The notes under the pieces are model-generated. The model was given only the letters and a program-made list of their open reading frames with translations, had not been told where the DNA came from and did no database searches. From Paucibacter sp. PLA-PC-4 (GTDB lineage Bacteria > Pseudomonadota > Gammaproteobacteria > Burkholderiales > Burkholderiaceae_C), in contig NZ_JAPFGP010000028.1 of the NCBI RefSeq assembly GCF_026241155.1, forward strand, positions 1 to 47,178: DNA of 47,178 nucleotides, read 5' to 3'. Of the stretch, positions 23,897 to 35,190 are shown one piece after another; the stretch's first letter is position 1, and the number at the start of each line of letters is the position of its first letter. The translations under genes and the position numbers were made by a program.

Positions 23897-25468
23897 ATGA
23901 CATCCCTTAGGTTCCAACGCCCCGACGCTGGCAGCGTCACCAAAACTGCTGCCGAGCGGTTGCCCTTCGATGTGCGCTTCAAGGCGTTTAGAAACCAACT
24001 CCGTAAATTCAGCTTGCGCTCGTTGGTGGAGGAAGCGTTGCGCATGACGTCCCTCCCTCCCGACGATGTTGTCGAGTCGCTACGATGTTTCCCTTGGTTG
24101 CCAATGCTCATCGTGAAGTGGGCGTTACTCGACCGAATGGTGTTTGCCGACGTAGGCGCCCCGATGACCAAGGAGCGATTGGCGGCTTTGATAGATGAAT
24201 TGTGGAACTTCGAAGGTGATTTACTGAAGCAGAAGCTGGGAGGAACTGCCCATCCACTAATTCGGCCAAGGGTTTTTGTACAGGTTCTATTTCAGCGAAA
24301 AGCTACGCGAGCATTTGTCAGAATCCCAGCATTGCTGTCGCGACTCCCAGCCGACCATGGACTGCGAAAGCTCTTTCATGCGCAATGGCAACTTACGCCG
24401 GAGCAATTCGTAGATCTGGCCATCGTGATTTACAGCGCGCGGTTTGGAGAGAATAAGCCGGGCTTTAATAGATCTTTTTTTAAGCCACTGGAGAAGGAAT
24501 ACGGTACGGTGGCCATCGACCGAATGCTGGGAATGTTTTCGCGTGATCTCCAAGGGCTCCGGGAAGAATTGCTTGGTGCTGAAGATATGGGTCTAGGCAA
24601 GGGGCTTGCTCATCGGCGCAGATCTGAACTGTTTGAGTTCCCATTTTTCAAACGATTTCCATTGTATCGGCATTCTCCCGATGTCTACTTTGTTTGGCAT
24701 CCTACTGTTCTTTCGCGGGCGCTGGAGGACGCTGTTCATTTGCGCCTTTCTGATGCGGGCAAAGAATACTCCGAGCCATTCAGCAAGGTGTTTGAAAAAT
24801 ATGTTGTCGAACTGGCAAGAGATGCTCATCAATATTTATATACCGAGGCGGATATAAAAAATTCACGAGGTTCGCAAAGCTCTTCGGTGGAGGCCGTAAT
24901 ACCATTCGATCAGTGCAATGTTCTCATTGAGGCCAAGATGGGCCTATATCCCGATGAGGTCATCACAGCAACGATGCCCGAGATTGTTAGACATAAATTG
25001 AGGGATCTGTGTAAGGCGGTGGTGCAGGGCGCAAAAGTTGCAGAGATGTTGGACTCAGGGGACCTGATTTTTGACCAGGTCGCTCAGACGCAAACGAACT
25101 ATCTTTTGGTCGTGACGAGTCGAGACCTATTTGTGGGGCGCGGCGAGGTTCTTGACGCGATATGTTCCGCTGGAGCCATCGCCTACCCTACTGACGTTGC
25201 GAAGACACTGCTGCCCCTGACGCACGTATTCTTTGTTTCCATCGACGGCTTTGAGCAGATCATTGCGGCAGTTCGAGCAGGCGAAGCAAATTTGCCGGAA
25301 CTGCTTGCCCACGCTGTTGAACTAAATGCTGTTCCGGGTGGGGCTGGCTATTGGCTTGAAGGACATATGTCAGCAGAGGCCCGAGCGGTCAAAGATCGCG
25401 GATCATTGATTGACGTTGCTTGGGAAGCTTCCCACGCGCGCTTGGCTTTGGCACTGGCTGATGTCTAA
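23897..25468 (+). CDS. Hypothetical protein with a possible PD-(D/E)xK nuclease core
   Basis: A 523-residue protein that I do not recognise as a named family. It has no signal peptide or clear membrane segment. The N-terminal about 300 residues are helical. The segment SSVEAVIPFDQCNVLIEAKM (about 330-349) has the D-x(n)-E-x-K pattern of PD-(D/E)xK nucleases and is followed by further strand-helix elements (TNYLLVVTSRDLFVGRG). That pattern is short and could be chance. Codon use is markedly more AT-rich than in the dgcA and dauA genes on either side, so it was probably acquired. ATG 23897 is chosen because the upstream extension begins with TTG and reads through intergenic-looking sequence. 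A role in phage or plasmid defence is conceivable from the fold hint and the mobile setting only. Confidence 0.65.
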   Translation: MTSLRFQRPDAGSVTKTAAERLPFDVRFKAFRNQLRKFSLRSLVEEALRMTSLPPDDVVESLRCFPWLPMLIVKWALLDRMVFADVGAPMTKERLAALIDELWNFEGDLLKQKLGGTAHPLIRPRVFVQVLFQRKATRAFVRIPALLSRLPADHGLRKLFHAQWQLTPEQFVDLAIVIYSARFGENKPGFNRSFFKPLEKEYGTVAIDRMLGMFSRDLQGLREELLGAEDMGLGKGLAHRRRSELFEFPFFKRFPLYRHSPDVYFVWHPTVLSRALEDAVHLRLSDAGKEYSEPFSKVFEKYVVELARDAHQYLYTEADIKNSRGSQSSSVEAVIPFDQCNVLIEAKMGLYPDEVITATMPEIVRHKLRDLCKAVVQGAKVAEMLDSGDLIFDQVAQTQTNYLLVVTSRDLFVGRGEVLDAICSAGAIAYPTDVAKTLLPLTHVFFVSIDGFEQIIAAVRAGEANLPELLAHAVELNAVPGGAGYWLEGHMSAEARAVKDRGSLIDVAWEASHARLALALADV

Positions 25469-25638
25469 GGAAGGTCTGTAGAAACCTCCCGCAGCGATTG
25501 ATAGTCGCGTCACGCGCAAGGCGAATTTTTGAATCGGAATCCTTCGAATTCAACCTGCCCGCCGGACCCTTGTTTCCCAGCGGGCGCCTAATCACTCCGC
25601 TAAAAGTAATCCATAGCTAATTGGGAGAAATCTCGCGT
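25469..25638. repeat. Intergenic stretch with a hairpin resembling the one at 23709
   Basis: TTGAATC...CCTTC...GAATTCAA (about 25530-25553) resembles the inverted repeat at 23709-23736. A second stem, GCCCGC / GCGGGC, follows immediately (about 25557-25586). The two similar hairpins flank the gene at 23897 and might mark the ends of an inserted unit of about 1.8 kb. Confidence 0.3.
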
Positions 25639-26118
25639 ATGCCCAAGCCGTCCCGTCTCAGTTTTTTGACGTTTCTCTCAATTCTTGCGATTGTTTATGG
25701 AGTCGCTGCGCCCTTCCTAATGCCAGTCGCCACTAATCGGGGACTTGGCGGAAATCTCTTCTGGTCTTCGCTGGCGAACATGCTGGTTGCATTTTTTTGT
25801 GTTACATATCTTTATGTAACGCGAGGCGGGAAAACGCGAACTTCGTGTCTTGTCTTTGGAATAGCTCTGATAGTGATGGCTGCAATCCTTTATGGAAACC
25901 TGGGACTAATTAGTGACCATGCTCAGAAGTCCGAGCAGATAATTCCAAAGGCGGAGATTTCGCTCTTTCTTAGCTTAAAGATTTTTGTTTTGTACGCTAA
26001 GGATCTAGTTGCGTTTGGCTATGGGGCAATCGGCGCAAACTTGGTCGCTGCCTCAATCCTTGAGAAGGAGTGTCGTGGTCAAGTTCTTTCGGACGGTTCA
26101 GTAAGGGAATTTCGATAG
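25639..26118 (+). CDS. Small membrane protein with an IS-altered C-terminus
   Basis: A 159-residue integral membrane protein with four predicted helices (about 8-28, 42-60, 68-88 and 112-138). I do not recognise a family. GGGAG lies about 12 nt before ATG 25639. The IS3-family element inserted at codon 144: codons after GAG (26068-26070) come from the left end of the element. Reading across the target-site copy on the far side (GAG at 27358) would restore an original end of Glu-Ala-His-Val-Gly-Thr and a stop at 27376. The insertion therefore replaced five native residues with about fifteen foreign ones and left the membrane part intact. The low GC content matches the preceding gene. Confidence 0.65.
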   Translation: MPKPSRLSFLTFLSILAIVYGVAAPFLMPVATNRGLGGNLFWSSLANMLVAFFCVTYLYVTRGGKTRTSCLVFGIALIVMAAILYGNLGLISDHAQKSEQIIPKAEISLFLSLKIFVLYAKDLVAFGYGAIGANLVAASILEKECRGQVLSDGSVREFR

Positions 26119-26937
26119 TCAATGGGCGGCAGCGCGCTGTTGCTCGTACTGGCTGGGGGATCGATAGCCCAGCGTCGAATGCAGTCGCACGGGGTTGTAG
26201 AAATTGGTGATGTAGTCAGCGATGTCGGGCTGCGCTTCGGCGTGATTGGCGTAGTCGCCTTGCCAGACTCGCTCCATCTTGAGGTTGAGGAAGAAGCGTT
26301 CCATCACGGCGTTATCCCAGCAATTTCCCTTGCGACTCATGCTGCAGACCAAACCGTGGCGCTTAAGCAGCGCCGTGTGGGCTTCACTGGCATATTGACT
26401 GCCGCGGTCCGAGTGCACCAGCAGACCAGGCGCCGGCATTCGACTGGCGATGGCCATGCTCAGCGCCGCACACACCAGCTCCGCCGGCATGCTGGGCGCC
26501 ATCGCCCAGCCCACGATCTTGCGCGAGAACAGATCCAGCACGACCGCCAGGTACAGCCAACCACTGCGTGTGCGGATGTAGGTCATATCGCTCACCCAGG
26601 CTTGGTTGGGCCGCGCGGGCTTGAACTGACGCGCCAATACATTGCCGGCCACATGCAGCTCATGACGGCTATCCGTGGTGTGGACGAACTTGCGACGCCA
26701 GCGCGTTTGCAGCGCATTGCTACGCATCAGCTGACGCGCCCGGTAGCGGCCTACGTTCAAGCCCTTGGCCCTCAATGCCGCACTCAATCGACGGCTGCCG
26801 TAGCTGCGTCCGCTCGCCTCAAACGCCGCCTTGGCATGCACGCTCAAAGGATCGACTTGCTCGGGCTGGCGTAGCCGCTGGCGGGCTGCGTAGAAGCCTG
26901 AACGGCTCAAGCCCAGCACGCGGCAGCATTGGCTCAC
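26119..26937 (-). CDS. IS3-family transposase OrfB (DDE integrase core)
   Basis: The catalytic part of the transposase, 272 residues from the first Met but normally made as an OrfAB fusion by -1 frameshifting. An N-terminal HTH_21-like segment (DPLSVHAKAAFEASGRSYGS) precedes the rve core. The DDE residues are visible in WVSDMTYI (Asp), LVHSDRGSQYAS (Asp) and NAVMERFFLNLKMERV (Glu), with the IS3-typical FYNPVRLHSTLGYRSP near the C-terminus. The frame is open upstream of the listed start into the end of orfA, as frameshifting requires. It appears intact. Confidence 0.93.
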   Translation of the reverse strand: MSQCCRVLGLSRSGFYAARQRLRQPEQVDPLSVHAKAAFEASGRSYGSRRLSAALRAKGLNVGRYRARQLMRSNALQTRWRRKFVHTTDSRHELHVAGNVLARQFKPARPNQAWVSDMTYIRTRSGWLYLAVVLDLFSRKIVGWAMAPSMPAELVCAALSMAIASRMPAPGLLVHSDRGSQYASEAHTALLKRHGLVCSMSRKGNCWDNAVMERFFLNLKMERVWQGDYANHAEAQPDIADYITNFYNPVRLHSTLGYRSPSQYEQQRAAAH

Positions 26938-26980
26938 CGAGGCCTTTTCGCGTTGACCAATGTCTCAGTCAAATGATGAA

Positions 26981-27313
<333 letters not shown>

Positions 27314-27529
27314 CTACAAGCCCTTATCGAGCTGTCCGATTTAATTGGACCACGACAGAGGCACACGTTGGCACGTAGTGAGCTGTTATGGAGCCGGTCG
27401 TTTTTGGCAACTTTTTTTGACTGAACGGTATTGCGATGGAAGCCTGAGATGCTGTTGATAGTCGCCCTTCGGCCGACTACAAGGATCGGGATATGCGGCT
27501 CTCGCCGCAAACAGGAAGGGAAAGAAGGT

Positions 27530-27729
27530 ATGCCCCTGACCCGTGATTTCAAACAGACGGTTGTTGAGCGCGATCCGGCGTTTGCGAGGGCGCTTTGCGT
27601 GAATCGGCTACGCTATTCCTGGAGGGCGAACCCGACGCGGCGCGCCTCATCCTTCGCGACTTCCGGAGCGCGACGGTTGGCTTTGAAGCTCTCGCCGAAC
27701 TGACGCACGAGCCCGGCAAGAGCCGTTGA
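27530..27729 (+). pseudogene. Frameshifted antitoxin-like (HigA/addiction-module) gene
   Basis: The frame begins MPLTRDFKQTVVERDPAFAR, the characteristic start of small helix-turn-helix antitoxins in addiction modules. It then loses frame near 27595. In another frame the protein continues RESATLFLEGEPDAARLILR, then SATVGFEALAELTHEPGKS, and stops at 27727-27729 before the DNA-reading end of the family. One frameshift and a C-terminal truncation make it a pseudogene. No intact toxin is seen beside it; the 150 bp upstream hold no recognisable partner. Confidence 0.65.
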
Positions 27730-27779
27730 AGTACTGATGTGCGGAGCGCAGGAGGACGGGCCGACCTGCTGCTGCCTGC

Positions 27780-28086
27780 CTGGGCCCAGCGGCCCTGGCT
27801 TTCGCCAGGCACCGCAAGTCCACCGGACTTCCGGTGTCCGGGCTCAATCCCCCGGCCGCTTCGCTGCCTCCTCCTTTACCTTCGCATCAGCCCTGCCCGT
27901 CCTCCTGCTTGGCGCTGCATTGGTTTCCGCTTGCAAAAACCCAATGGTGGAGAAGCCGGGATGCGGGTGTGCGCAATTGCGCAAGTAAAGGAGGAGGGGC
28001 GCTTGCGGCCCGGGGGACTGAGCCCGGACACAAGCAGTCCTGAGAACTGTTTGTGCCTAGCGAAGGATCGGGCCTCTGGCCCGAGC
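27780..28086. repeat. Large imperfect inverted repeat (about 100-bp arms)
   Basis: The arm at 27780-27879 and the inverse complement of 27985-28086 match over most of their length. The best-matched stretches include GTGTCCGGGCTCAATCCCCC against GTGTCCGGGCTCAGTCCCCC, and CCTCCTCCTTTAC against its complement. The loop of about 105 nt contains a perfect TGCGCAATTGCGCA palindrome at 27970-27983. No transposase, promoter or convincing frame is inside. With the flanks it fills the 465-bp gap between the antitoxin pseudogene and dauA. It may be a MITE-like or other dispersed intergenic repeat, or a structured RNA. Confidence 0.75.
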
Positions 28087-28194
28087 ACGTAGCAATTGCG
28101 CACAGCCGTGTCCTGGCGCCTGTCGGTCCTCGCTGAGGCAAGCTCGCAGTGCGAACTTTGGACCCCAGTCGCATTTGTGTGGCCTCTGCCGCAC

Positions 28195-30835
<2,641 letters not shown>

Positions 30836-30839
<4 letters not shown>

Positions 30840-32515
30840 GCGCTGGTCTCTTCGCGGATAAAGCGCAGGCGCCGCAGCCGCGGCGCATCCAGGCGCAGGC
30901 CGCTGACGCGGCCGGCTTCGCGGTCGATATTGATGATGCCGGCGCCGCCCATACCGGCGAACAGCGCATCGGCCGGCATCGCCAGCAACACGTCAGCCGA
31001 CAGCGGCAGCAGGCGGTAGGCGCTGCGGCCATAGGCCCCTTGCAGACGCACGATGATCTGCAAGGCCTCGCCTTCGCCTTCGATCTCGATATGGGCGTCG
31101 GTCTGCAGGTCCGGCACGCGGTAGCGGCCAGCCAGCGCCGGCGCCAGCGCGGCGCTGGTGGGCGCCACATCGGGCAGGCGCTTGCAGCGCAGCAGATGGC
31201 CGCCGTCGCTGAGCGTGAGCGCGTCGGGCGCCGTCTGGCCGGTGAGTTCCTCGAGCGCGAAGGCCAGCGGGTTCAGTGCGCTGTCCTCGCAGGGCAGCAA
31301 GGCCTCGCTGCCGACTTGGCGCAGTGGCATGGCGCGGCTGCCCAGCCAGTTGAGCGCGAGCTTGCCGCCGGCGTCCTCGAAGCCGAACACCGCACCGGTG
31401 GCCGCGGCGTGATAACGCTGTCCCAGCAGCGCTGCATGGGCTGCGGCCGGCACAGGATCGGGCGCAGCGCCCAGGGCCTCACCGAGCAGCGCGTCGATGA
31501 TCTGAAACCCCAGCGCCACCGGTGAGATGGGGGCACCATTGACCATGATCATGATGTCCAGCTCATGCGATGGCACCGTGATCATCTGTGAGGTGGCGCC
31601 GAGCACCGCGCCCGCATGATGGATCACCTCGACGCCGCGATAGTCGTGGCGCATCAGGCCCAGCGCATAGGGCAGGCGCATGCCGGTCGACAGCTGCGGC
31701 AGCTCAATCATCTGGGCCCAGCTGGCCGCACTGCCGACCGTCTTTACCGGGCCGCGCAGATGGGCCAGCCAGCTCAACATGTCGTCGACGGTCGAGATCA
31801 GGGAGCCGCTGCCGCGCAGCTCGCCCGGGTAGATCCCGCGCTGCAGTCCGCCGCCGGCGGCCGCCGGCTGGGCTTGGTACTGCATGGCCATGCCGGTGCG
31901 GATCTCGAGGTCGCTGGTCAGCGACTCGGTGTCATGCATGCCCAGCGGCGTGAAGATGCGCTCGCGCATGAAGTCTTCGAAGCGCTGGCCGCTCAGACGC
32001 TCGATCACGCGAGCCAGCAACTGATAGCCGGTGTTCGAATAGATCATGCGCGTGCCCGGCTCGAAATTGAGCTCGCGGTTGGGATCGTGCAGCGGCCGGG
32101 ACCAGTCCGCCTTGGGCAAGATGGCCAGACCCTGGGCGACAGCGGCGAGGTCCGTGCGCCAGCCGCCCGTGTGATGCATCAACTGGCGCAGCGTCGGCCC
32201 GGCCGGGTGCAGCACCGGCAGCTCGGGCAGGTGCCGGTAGACCAGGTCGTCGATATCGAGCAGGCCGTCCTCGGCCAGCAGCAGCACGCCCAGGCAGGTG
32301 AATTGCTTGCTGGTGGATGCAATGCGCACACGCGTGTGCGGCGACATCGCCACGCCCTGCTCGATGCTGGCCAAGCCGACGCCGCGCCGATACAGGGTCT
32401 TGCCCGCGCGCGCAATGCCCACGATCAGGCCCGGTGCATCGCTGCGATTGAAGGGCTGCAGCAGGGCGTCGACGGCCGTCAGGCCGGTCGGGGAGGAGGG
32501 GGCGGTAGAGGTCAT
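30836..32515 (-). CDS. D-aminopeptidase-like serine hydrolase B (family S12)
   Basis: A 559-residue paralogue of the proteins at 19803 and 36597, with the same architecture: a penicillin-binding-protein-like catalytic domain (about 12-350) and two C-terminal beta domains. Catalytic motifs are complete: S67-T-S-K70, Y159-S-N161 and an HAG triad in VIHHAGAVLG. The C-terminal DAP segment is LAGRYRVPDLQTDAHIEIEG. ATG 32515 is chosen because the homologous starts align there; an upstream extension to 32563 has no support. It is the first gene of the minus-strand operon and is divergent from the TonB receptor, with 249 bp between them. The MlrB peptidase of microcystin degraders belongs to the same broad serine-hydrolase group. 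Confidence 0.88.
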
Positions 32516-32593
32516 GGCGTGATCGCAGTGGAGTGGGGTAGGACGGGCGTGGACGACTTGCACACTCGATCCGCCGGGAGCGCAGGAAGAAAA

Positions 32594-32609
32594 AAAAGTC
32601 CGTTCGAGC
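32594..32609 (+). promoter_or_regulatory. Candidate FecI-type promoter element, copy 2
   Basis: AAAGTCCGTTCGAGCT lies about 155 bp before the TonB receptor start and matches the element at 19707-19722 at 14 of 16 positions. It sits in the 249-bp gap between the two divergent operons of the pathway. The remainder of that gap shows no other clear site apart from the AAGGA ribosome site in front of ATG 32765. Confidence 0.4.
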
Positions 32610-32764
32610 TGCCTTCTGTACAGACGAGCGAGGCCGCGCTTTCCGGCATGCTGTCTTCTGCGGCCTAGGTGTTTACGCTGGGACTCACGAAATTACTACC
32701 GGAATATGACAAGCGGCCCGTCTTCGTTGGTTAGCAGTTCATCGTTTCCAACCAAGGAATTCCA

Positions 32765-35188
32765 ATGAAGAAAAGCGTGCGCGGCCGGACTCTCCGTCGT
32801 CTGGCCCTGGTGTGTACTCTGGCCATCGCCGCCTCGGCCCATGGGCAGAGTCGCGAGTTCGACGTCGCCGCCGGTGATCTGAAGGCTGCCCTCGATACCT
32901 ATATCGCGCAGGCCGGCGTGCAGCTGCTCTACAAGGTCGACGACATCAAGGGCTTGTCGACCAAGGGTCTGAAGGGCGCGCTCTCGCCCGAGGAGGCGCT
33001 GACGCGTCTGCTCGAAGGCACGCGACTGAAGGTGCGCCGCGACGCCAGCGGCGCGATCGTGCTCTACAGCGCGCCTCCCGACGAGCCCAAGCCGCGCGCC
33101 GATGTGTCGACGCTGGACACGGTCATGGTCAGCGCCTCGCGCCGCCGCGAGCCGGTACGCGAGGTGCCGCTGAAGGTCGATGTGCTGCAGACCGAGGCGC
33201 TGGAGCGCGGCGGCGCGCGCGAGCTGCGCGACTATGTGGCTGACCAGCCCGGCGTCACGCTGTCGCGCGGCGGCGCTTTCTCCGGCGCGTTGAGCATCCG
33301 CGGGCTGGCCACCGCTTCGGTGGGGGCTTCGTCGGTGGGCGTGTACATCGACGACGTTGCGACCGGCTCCAGCGCACCCTATGGCATGGGCGCCACGACG
33401 CCGCTGGACATGGGCCTGCTCGACCTGAAGCACATCGAAATCCTGCGCGGCCCGCAGGGCACGCTGTATGGCGCCGGCTCGATGGGCGGCCTGATCAAGT
33501 ACGTGACCAACGAGCCGGACACCGGCGAGTTCTCCGGCAGCGTGCGGCTCGCAGCCTCCTCTACCCGGTACGGCGGCATGGGCCATACCGTCAACGGCGT
33601 GGTCAATGTGCCGATCAAGATGGACGTCGCGGCGGTGCGCGTCGCGGCCTACCGCACGCGCTTCGGCGGCTATGACGACGCCATCGGGCTGGCCGCCGAG
33701 AAGAACGTGAACCGCAGCGTCGCAACGGGCGCGCGCATCTCGACCCTGCTGACGCCGAGTCGCAATCTCTCGATGCGCCTGACGGCCACCACCCAGGAGG
33801 AAGAGCGCAGCGGCAACGACTACGAAGATTTCAGTCCGGCCACCGGGCAATTTCCGTCCGGCGAACGCCGGCGCTTGCTCAACGCCAGCGAGCCCAGCGG
33901 CAGCCGCACCCACCTGCTCGGGCTGGACGTCGAATACGACATGGGCTGGGCGCGGCTGAACGCCATCACTTCCGTGCAGGATGTGACGCTGCGCGGCAAG
34001 GCCGATGGCCCCTCGCTGCTGCCGCTGGTGAGAACGGCGGACCCGGGTGCCAACGCGGTCTGGGCGGACAGCCACGGCGAACAGCACCGCGTCAGCCAGG
34101 AATTCCGGCTGACCTCGCGAGCCTCGCGTGACATCGAATGGCTGGCCGGCCTCTACATCAATCGCGAGCGCTCCAAGGTCGAAGGTGGCTATCGCTACTC
34201 GAACGCGAGCGGCCCCAGCAGCCTCAATCTGTACACGACGGACAAGCCTGCCAAGTACCGCGACCTCGCCGCCTATGGCGATGTGACCTGGCATGCCACC
34301 CCCGCTCTGGCGCTGACCGCAGGTGTGCGGGTGGCCCGCATGGAGCAGATGTACAACAGCACCGTCTCGGGCCTTCTGGCCGGCCGTCCCTCGTCCAATG
34401 GCGGCGAATCCAAAGAGAACGCCACCACCTGGCTGGCCGCCGCCGGCTACAAGCTCAGCCCGGACAGCTCGCTGTACGCCCGCATTGCCAGCGGCTACCG
34501 ACCCGGCGGGCCCAATGCTTTGCTGCCCACGACCTCGCCGGCGGTCAAGCCGATGTTCGAGTCCGACTCGCTGTGGAGCTACGAGGTCGGCTACAAGGCC
34601 TCGCTGCTTGACCGCAGGCTGACGGTCGAGGCCGCGATCTACGACATCGAATGGAGCGACATCCTGCAGCCGATCACCGACGGCGGCTTCAGCTACTTCA
34701 CCAATGCCGGCAAGGCGCGCATCAGCGGCACCGAGCTGAGCCTGAGCTGGCTGCCCAGCGCCGCCTGGCGCTTTGGCGGCGCGCTCTCCCTGATCGATGC
34801 CAAGCTGCGCACCGATGCCACAGGCCTCGGCGGCCATGCCGGCGACGACATTCCGAGCACCGCGCGCATCACCGCCTCGCTGTCGGCCACGCACAACTTC
34901 GAGCTGGGCGGCCGTGCGGCCTACTTCGGCGTGAACGCCCGCCATGTTGGCAAGCGCAACGCCGGCTTCCCCGGCAGCCCGGTCTTGCCGGCCTACATGA
35001 TGCCGTCCTACACCGTGCTCGGCCTGCAGACGGGCATCGACTTCGAGCGCTACAAGCTCTCGGCCTATGTGCGTAACCTGAACAACAGCCGGGGCATCGC
35101 CGCGCTCGCCTTCACCTCGCTGACCGCGGCCAAGGCCGTCGTGACCGAGCCGCGCACCATCGGCGTGGCCGTCAACGTCCCCTTCTGA
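32765..35188 (+). CDS. TonB-dependent receptor with N-terminal STN signalling domain
   Basis: An 807-residue outer-membrane receptor. A signal peptide (LALVCTLAIAASAHG) is followed by an STN domain at about 30-100 (FDVAAGDLKAALDTYIAQAG, LLYKVDDIKGLSTKGLKG, EALTRLLEGTRLKVRRD). STN domains bind FecR-type proteins and start transcriptional signalling. A TonB box-like DTVMVSA lies near 118, the plug at about 125-245 (LRDYVADQPGVTLSRGG, IEILRGPQGTLYGAGSMGGL), and a 22-strand barrel ends in the C-terminal Phe (VAVNVPF). The start is fixed by AAGGA 6-10 nt before ATG 32765. It is the first gene of the operon receptor - MFS - D-aminopeptidase C - M81 fusion - amidase. Substrate is probably a peptide rather than a siderophore, judged from its neighbours. 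FecIR at 18040-19598 is the likely signalling partner, although separated by 13 kb. Confidence 0.95.
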   Translation: MKKSVRGRTLRRLALVCTLAIAASAHGQSREFDVAAGDLKAALDTYIAQAGVQLLYKVDDIKGLSTKGLKGALSPEEALTRLLEGTRLKVRRDASGAIVLYSAPPDEPKPRADVSTLDTVMVSASRRREPVREVPLKVDVLQTEALERGGARELRDYVADQPGVTLSRGGAFSGALSIRGLATASVGASSVGVYIDDVATGSSAPYGMGATTPLDMGLLDLKHIEILRGPQGTLYGAGSMGGLIKYVTNEPDTGEFSGSVRLAASSTRYGGMGHTVNGVVNVPIKMDVAAVRVAAYRTRFGGYDDAIGLAAEKNVNRSVATGARISTLLTPSRNLSMRLTATTQEEERSGNDYEDFSPATGQFPSGERRRLLNASEPSGSRTHLLGLDVEYDMGWARLNAITSVQDVTLRGKADGPSLLPLVRTADPGANAVWADSHGEQHRVSQEFRLTSRASRDIEWLAGLYINRERSKVEGGYRYSNASGPSSLNLYTTDKPAKYRDLAAYGDVTWHATPALALTAGVRVARMEQMYNSTVSGLLAGRPSSNGGESKENATTWLAAAGYKLSPDSSLYARIASGYRPGGPNALLPTTSPAVKPMFESDSLWSYEVGYKASLLDRRLTVEAAIYDIEWSDILQPITDGGFSYFTNAGKARISGTELSLSWLPSAAWRFGGALSLIDAKLRTDATGLGGHAGDDIPSTARITASLSATHNFELGGRAAYFGVNARHVGKRNAGFPGSPVLPAYMMPSYTVLGLQTGIDFERYKLSAYVRNLNNSRGIAALAFTSLTAAKAVVTEPRTIGVAVNVPF

Positions 35189-35190
35189 CC

